Assembly: GCA_021613535.1 (NCBI GenBank)
Contig: CP075495.1
Span: forward strand, 4,650,001-4,714,000
Length of the DNA stretch: 64,000 nucleotides
Reading direction: 5' to 3'
DNA from: Adineta vaga
Taxonomy: Eukaryota; Rotifera
Position numbers and translations under genes: made by a program. Each line of letters begins with the position of its first letter. The first letter of the stretch is position 1. The notes beneath the pieces were generated by a model, which was not told where the DNA came from, ran no database searches, and saw only the letters and a program-made list of their open reading frames with translations. Below, piece after piece: positions 58,093-64,000 of this stretch.

Positions 58093-61000
58093 ATGTCAAC
58101 GTTTGCTAATCGTCATAACAATTCTGCTGCTGCTGCTCCTATGTCAGAATCTGATAATGATGATGACAATGATCATAGTTCATCTTTTAATCAGCAAAAT
58201 GAGGTTGGAATCGAATAAATATAAATTATAATTTGTCTATGTTTTTTTTGTTAATAGAGTATGATACACAAAGTTAAAGATGTCGTTTCGAAACTTCTTC
58301 ATCCTTCTTTCTTGTTTTCTGCCAGTGGTGATACAACTCGTTCAGTATGTTCATCTTTTATATTTCATAGTATTATCGTTGTATAATCATTTTCTCTAGA
58401 AACGAAAACGAACGATATCAATTGAGGAAAATAGTAATGAAAAACAACCAGAAATCACCACAACAAATTCTACTATTACAACCAATGGTCATTCAACAAG
58501 TTCAAAATCGAAATGTGAGATTTTTTTGCATTCTTTCACTTATAACAAGATGATGATCTTTTATATGAATGACACAAAGCAGAAAGACATACTAGAAGTT
58601 ATTTTAAATATATTTATACTTAAAAATGACGGTTATTTTATCATTACAGATCATCGTCGACCGATAACACGTGAAGAACCACAATTGACCGATGATGAAG
58701 ACAATGACAATAATGATAACAATGGTCGAGATGCATCACCTGCTGAACAAGATGTACCAGAAATTGAACAGCAGAAGAAGAGACGTCGTACAGCTAATTA
58801 TCAACATATTATTTCGACGGCAACTACTAATGGTAATCATGATGATGAACGAGTATCTCCATCTTCAAGTACGTTGAATTGTTTTTGTATGTAAAAAAAA
58901 ACATATTTTACTGTTTTCTATTAGATTCAACGAATAGTGTTGGATCATCATCAAATCGTCAAATAATAGATAATGGAGTACCTACCACTAATACGACACC
59001 TATTCTTCTTCAAACATCTAATGAACAAAATCATAATGAAGGACTTAATCGATCGACATTATCTAAACAACGATTCAATATTCCTTCAATGAATCGAGGA
59101 ATAACACCGACTTATGATCTATCTCATTCACCTCTCTTTTCTGTTGGTGTTTGCGTAAGATATTTTTCGTCATATTATTTGTATTTAAAAGGAAAATTGC
59201 TTTCTTATTTAGAAAACAACTGAAACAATCATGTCACCTAATCGAACTACTACGAATCTCAAATCAAATGTTTGTGAAATTTTCGTTCATTGATAAAATA
59301 ATTGTTATATTTCTTTTAGACAAATGATTTTTCCGCTAATTATTTATTAGCGACAGGTTTAGTCAATCGATCACAAGTAACACAAAATACTTCACAATCA
59401 TCTTGTAATTCTTCTACGTTAACAAATCGATTAGTAAGAAAATAAAAGTCATTTTCATATCGAAAAACAATTCTATCTTTAGTTATTAAATGAACGATCA
59501 ATGCTCGGTGTTAATTATTCATCAATTAATTCACGTCGTTTACCATATATTGAAAGACTTCGAAGACGAACTCTGCAAGATTGTATACGTCTTAATCGAA
59601 CACTTGATAGTGAACCGTAATTATTTTAGTTTTTTAGTACTCGTTTGTCTAACTAATTAAAATTTTGTTTAGATTATCTATATCTACAATAGAAGAACAT
59701 ACATCGTCAGTGGCTGCTTCTCCAATACGAAAGCCAATCAAAGTACCAGAAAAAGACTGCGGTATTCAATGCAATGTATGTTTGTCAAACAAAAATATGA
59801 TACATCTGACAGGTTTTTAATCGACAATTCATTGTTTTTCTTTTCTCTAGATTTCAACTACAGATGGTCCAATAGAACCAAGTAAAAAAATTCAACGTAC
59901 TTTTCCACCACCTGATATTCGAAATGAAGCCTTGTCAGTGCCGATGACTGAAAAGAACCAATCAAGTGATCAAACAGATTCAACCATTCAAACCAACAGT
60001 TCCATCACATTTGGACCATCTAAAACTACAAATGATATTAATAAACCAAAGGTAAAAAAAATCAAAACCTATATCATATTTAAATATTCAATTTTCTGAT
60101 CTAGGTTCTTGGAAATATCACACCATTCTCATGGCCAAAATTTGCTCGAGCACAACTAGCTTATGAAAAGAATTTTCCTGAAAAATGTCGTGTTGATGCT
60201 AGTATGTATTTTTCTGTAACAAATCTTTCTACTTCTTCTTCATTTTGTGTAGTATCTACTCAACCACCAAAATCAACTCTTTCTGCTACTATCGAAAAGA
60301 CTGTTAATATCACGTTTCCGGCAGTGTCACAAGCCAATACTAATAGTTCTACAATATCGAAAGTACCAATATTTGGTGTTTCACCACCACGTGCTACTAA
60401 ACCAATCATTGGGCCAATATGGAAATGTCCATCATGTTCAATGGAACATCCAGCTCAAACAGCTTCATGTTCACTTTGTCATGGAATGAATCCAAATTAT
60501 AAACGATTATGTGGTTTGTTTCTTTTCTAATTCCACTTCATAAGATAGTTTTCTTCATCTTGTTGTAGTAATTGAACCTACAATTTCATCATCATCATCA
60601 TCATCATCATCGGCAGCAGCAGCACCAGTAGCAAATAAAGCATCAAATGCTGTTATTATTGAAGAACCCAGTGTATCGATACCAGTGATTACTACTCAAG
60701 CAACTGTTCGATTTCCAGCAGCACCAATTACAACACAAACAGCAATTACAACAAAAGAAAATGCTCCCTCTTTCCCAACATTTGTATCAACAACTACAAG
60801 TATTCCTTCAACTACAACCAGTACTACTTCATTATTCGGCGTTGCACCATTGGCAACATCAACTACTCCATTAACTAGTACTGGTACGCTTCCACTATTT
60901 GGAACAACACCAGCAGTAACGAAGGAAAATATTACAACAAATGCATCTGCAACAACTAGTACTCCATTTCCTTCAATAACAACAACACCAGCGACTCCTC

Positions 61001-62285
61001 TATTTGGCACAGCTGTATCAGCTTCCAGTATATCCGCAACAACTCCTGCAAGCACTACCTCATTATTTCCATCGTTTGGAACAGGAACAACACCAACAAA
61101 TACGACTGCAGCAACTAGTACTCCACTTACACCATCAGTTGCTACAACACCGGTGACTTCATCATCACCTTCAATAAAAGTGTCGGCACCCATTACATTT
61201 GGTTCATTTGGTGGTACACCAGTAACTACAACAGTTGCTTCGACTTCTATTTCTTCAACAGCTCCATCCGATAAACCATCTTTATTTGCATTTGGTGCTA
61301 CTACCTCGTTTGCACCATCGCCAGCAGCTGCAGCAGTAACAACAACAACAACAGCTTCCTCAGTGGCTCCAAATTTATTTGCTTTTCCATCAAATACAGT
61401 CGCACCAATTACTACAAGTGCTTCTGTAACATTACCAAATTCATCTGCATCAAGTGGATTTTCATTTCCAAGTCCTTTTCCATCTGCATCAACATCTGCT
61501 AGTGCTAATACAACCGCAACAACAAACGCTGCAACAACATCAATTCCATCACTATTCGGTGCAGGTTCATCATCTTCACCATCATCGTCAGGCTTCAGTT
61601 TCCCATCTGCAGCAGCAGCAGTAGCAACAACAACCACAACTTCATCAGCAAGTTCATTCGCATTCGGTGCACCTGGTGCATTAAAAACATTTGCTCCATC
61701 AGTTACATCAACAAGTGGTGCAACTCCTATACCTGCATTTGGTGCTACTGCCTCGTTTGGTACAGCTTCAACAACAGCACCAGTGAATGACAAGCCAACG
61801 ACTTCTGTTCCATCTTTTTCGGGTTTTGGTGCATCATCGAATACGCCATCATTATTTAGTTTTGGAGCTACATCAAATGCAACTACTAATCCTGTACAAA
61901 CATCAATAGCTCCAGCTGCATCAACGAGTGGATTTTCATTTGCTGCACCAGCACCAGCAACAACAGTACCAACTTTTGGTGCTACTCCACAAACAGTTAC
62001 ATTTGGTTCAGTACCTTCATTTAGTTTTGGGGCAGGTGCAGCAGCTCCTACAAGTAATACTCCATTCCAGTTTTCTGCAAATCCAGGACCAGCAACGTCC
62101 AACACATTTTCTACTAGTTTTTCAGCAGTTGCACAACCTTCGGCATCTGAAAATAAGTAAGAAGAATCTTGGAAAAAAATATAAATTACTATTTATCTAT
62201 TCTACTTTTTAGTCCTTTCAGTGTCGCAGATGACTCTACAAATAGACGTCCTGTTATTAAAGCTAAACGTCGAGCTAAACCATAG
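58093..62285 (+). CDS. NUP153: NUP153-like FG nucleoporin
   Basis: Fourteen exons are inferred: 58093-58203, 58258-58344, 58400-58514, 58650-58868, 58925-59154, 59213-59269, 59320-59433, 59483-59616, 59673-59775, 59851-60051, 60105-60201, 60253-60513, 60569-62156 and 62213-62285, giving 1129 aa. The N-terminus has an amphipathic stretch MIHKVKDVVSKLL, placed like the NUP153 membrane-binding helix, then basic KRKR. One RanBP2-type zinc finger (about 546-571) has WKCPSC...CSLC spacing. The last 530 residues are Ser/Thr/Ala-rich with FG, FxFG and LFG repeats (for example PSLFAFGA, GFSFPS). The C-terminus is basic (VIKAKRRAKP). Expected at the nuclear basket, binding transport receptors. Vertebrate NUP153 has four zinc fingers; here I see one, with His where an Asn is usual. 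Confidence 0.85.
60587..60630 (+). repeat. (TCA)n/(GCA)n coding microsatellite in NUP153
   Basis: TCA repeats followed by GCA repeats encode a poly-Ser then poly-Ala run at the start of the FG region. Slippage here would change only tract length. Confidence 0.75.
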
Positions 62286-62624
62286 AAATCTCGTTCGTTT
62301 GTAGTCAAACATATTAGAACAATATTATTCATAGTCGCGCTTTTTTCTGTCTTTCTGTGTGTATGTGTGTGTAATGCCTGTGTATGTGTGTTTTTTTGTT
62401 GTTCTTTGTTTCTCTCTCTTGTGCGTGATATGAAAAAAAAGAAATGTAGTAGTTTGTTCGAGAGCAACGAAGAGAACAGAAAAAAAAGCGATAGGATTTA
62501 AAAGAGAAATAATATATGAAAAAAAAGTAACAAGACTCATGTGTGAATGTATTGCGCAAGCAAATTGAAAAATATATATAACTATTACACAATTCTCTTG
62601 TAGATTTCATTTATTCATTTTAAC
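62286..62624. other. Intergenic, 339 nt
   Basis: T/G-rich spacer between NUP153 and BUD31. It ends with a T-rich CTTGTAG at 62597-62603, 21 nt before the BUD31 ATG. Minus-strand frames here are low complexity and not called. Confidence 0.5.
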
Positions 62625-63169
62625 ATGGTCAAAGTTCGAAAAGGTACTAAGCCACCACCGGATGGATGGTAAGTTTTTGTACTATTTTATAAATGAACAT
62701 ATTATCTTTTGATTCTTTTCTTACAGGGATTTAATTGAACCAACATTGGATGAAATTGAAGCAAAAATGCGTGAAGCAGAATTAGCACCGCATGATGGTA
62801 AACGAAAAGTAGAAACATTATGGCCCATATTTAAAATTCATCATCAAAAATCTCGTTATCTCTATGATCTTTATTATAAACGTAAAACAATCAGTAAAGA
62901 ATTATATGATTATTGTATAAAACAATCGATTGGAGACAAAAATTTAATTGGTAAGAACGAAAAATATTTATTGGAGATTTTATTTTTTAAATTTTGTTTT
63001 AGCTCAATGGAAAAAACAAGGTTATGAAAATCTTTGTTGTCTTCGTTGTATTCAACCACGCGATACAAATTTCAATAAAAAATGTATATGCCGTGTACCG
63101 AAGGAAAAACTCGAAGAAGGAAAAGTGGTTGAATGTGTTCATTGTGGATGCCGTGGATGTTCCGGTTAA
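62625..63169 (+). CDS. BUD31: BUD31 (G10) spliceosomal protein
   Basis: Three exons (62625-62668, 62727-62950, 63003-63169) give 144 aa, the same length as human BUD31. The sequence is very conserved: PPPDGWDLIEPTL at the start, [15 protein letters not shown] in the middle, and the Cys-rich end [23 protein letters not shown] and [11 protein letters not shown], which binds zinc. BUD31 is a component of the activated spliceosome. AATAAA at 63308-63313 is a likely polyA signal. Confidence 0.97.
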
Positions 63170-64000
63170 ATAGCAATCTTTTCTTCTGTTTTTATGACTG
63201 TTTCTTAGAACGGCATAAATAGTTTGTCATTTCTTTGATTGCTCTTTTTTTTCTTGTTTTCTGTTTACTGTACAAAAAAAAGACGAAGAAATATCAGAAA
63301 AAATATCAATAAAAAGTTTCTTTTTTCAGATCTGAATGTATGTATATATATATATATATTATTAGGTGTTAAATGCACGATTATTGTGTCATTTAATCCA
63401 TAAAGATAGACATGGATGATAAGTAAATGTTTACAATCATCATCGATTATTCTAAACACTGTAAAACAAAACAGTCCATATACGTAAGATAACTCCTAGA
63501 TATATCATACGTTTTATTACTTCAATGAAAATCTCATTATTCTAGAGATGTCTTTGATATCGTATGGAATAATACACTTATATATTATAAGCCGATTTCT
63601 TTTCTGAACGTCAGGCTATTTATATCACTGAAAGAACATGATAGATAAGAACTTATCGAAGAATGGTTTATTATTCTCTTAGTTTAGTCGTATTATTGAT
63701 AAATTGAAAATGAATTCTTTTGAATATCTTTGAAGATAGATATTCTATATGAAACTGGCAGCATTGGCATCGAAAATAGGAGAGCATGAAAATGAACAAG
63801 AGCCGCCAGAATCAACGCACAGTCTTCCATGCATGTAGAGTCATCTGTTATAAGTCTCTATATTAATTTATGATTATAAAATTGAATTTTATCAGTATTT
63901 TCTATATGTAGTAAACGAATTACTATACCGATTTCCGATTACTAATGAAAATAACTAACTTTTAGATTTCTAAGATATGCAAAAGCCTACTAATTCACAT
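63170..64000. other. Intergenic to window end, 831 nt
   Basis: It contains the BUD31 3' end (AATAAA at 63308) and a TA microsatellite at about 63343-63359. No further gene is recognised before the window edge. Confidence 0.5.
63343..63359. repeat. (TA)n microsatellite
   Basis: About eight TA units downstream of the BUD31 polyA signal. Confidence 0.75.

Noticed and set aside
60696-62105. 469-codon open frame on the minus strand
   Set aside because: It is antisense to the FG-repeat exon of NUP153. The Thr/Ser/Ala-rich repetitive codons of that exon avoid stops on the other strand, and the product is a low-complexity Val/Ala/Asp/Gly string with no family likeness.
62189-62610. Three overlapping minus-strand frames between NUP153 and BUD31
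   Set aside because: Low-complexity products from GT/CA-rich spacer DNA, with no splice signals or domain likeness.

Overview
This window is nuclear DNA from an animal, most probably a bdelloid rotifer. It is AT-rich. Most genes are split by very short GT-AG introns (typically about 50-60 nt), and core animal genes (NDUFS1, BUD31, NUP153, a P2X channel, GALNT, C2CD3, POC1, ARMC9) sit among genes that look acquired from fungi or other non-animals (a GH3 beta-glucosidase, a CBM1-GH45 cellulase, an S1/P1 nuclease). An array of three paralogues also resembles a family I associate with rotifers. The rotifer assignment is an inference; no marker gene or RNA gene in the window proves it.

Layout. 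1-195 (-): start of an MBLAC2-like hydrolase, cut by the window edge. 633-2550 (-): POC1. 2868-5153 (-): intronless secreted GH3 beta-glucosidase. 5660-8277 (-): three tandem paralogues of an unnamed alpha/beta-domain family. 9002-10679 (-): secreted PAN-like/CBM1/GH45 endoglucanase. 11862-13985 (-): unrecognised basic protein. 14670-16116 (-): DUF4476-like protein. 18149-27139 (+): GALNT, IQCC, NDUFS1 and a lipase maturation factor in close order. 27764-28908 (+): membrane-anchored S1/P1 nuclease. 29390-32551 (-): ARMC9. 34113-40096 (+): BRCA1-type tandem BRCT protein, a coiled-coil protein and two RRM/coiled-coil proteins. 40097-44976: 4.9 kb without a supportable gene. 44977-47205 (+): P2X receptor. 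47910-48515 (-): small protein with a CEP290-like tail. 48794-56272 (-): C2CD3 in 25 exons. 58093-62285 (+): NUP153-like FG nucleoporin. 62625-63169 (+): BUD31.

How the genes fit together. The GH45 and GH3 genes would form a two-step cellulose-to-glucose route within 8 kb on one strand. Four genes (POC1, ARMC9, C2CD3 and the CEP290-like tail) belong to centriole/cilium biology. Several same-strand neighbours are very close (72 nt between two paralogues, 126 nt between IQCC and NDUFS1, 155 nt between the RRM genes), and many start codons lie just after a 3' splice-site-like T-rich AG. That is the pattern expected where spliced-leader trans-splicing and operon-like transcription occur, as described for bdelloids.

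All exon models were built by hand from GT-AG signals, reading frame and family similarity. Every complete model sums to a multiple of three with no internal stop. No transcript or database evidence was available. No transposon, tRNA, rRNA or telomeric repeat was recognised.
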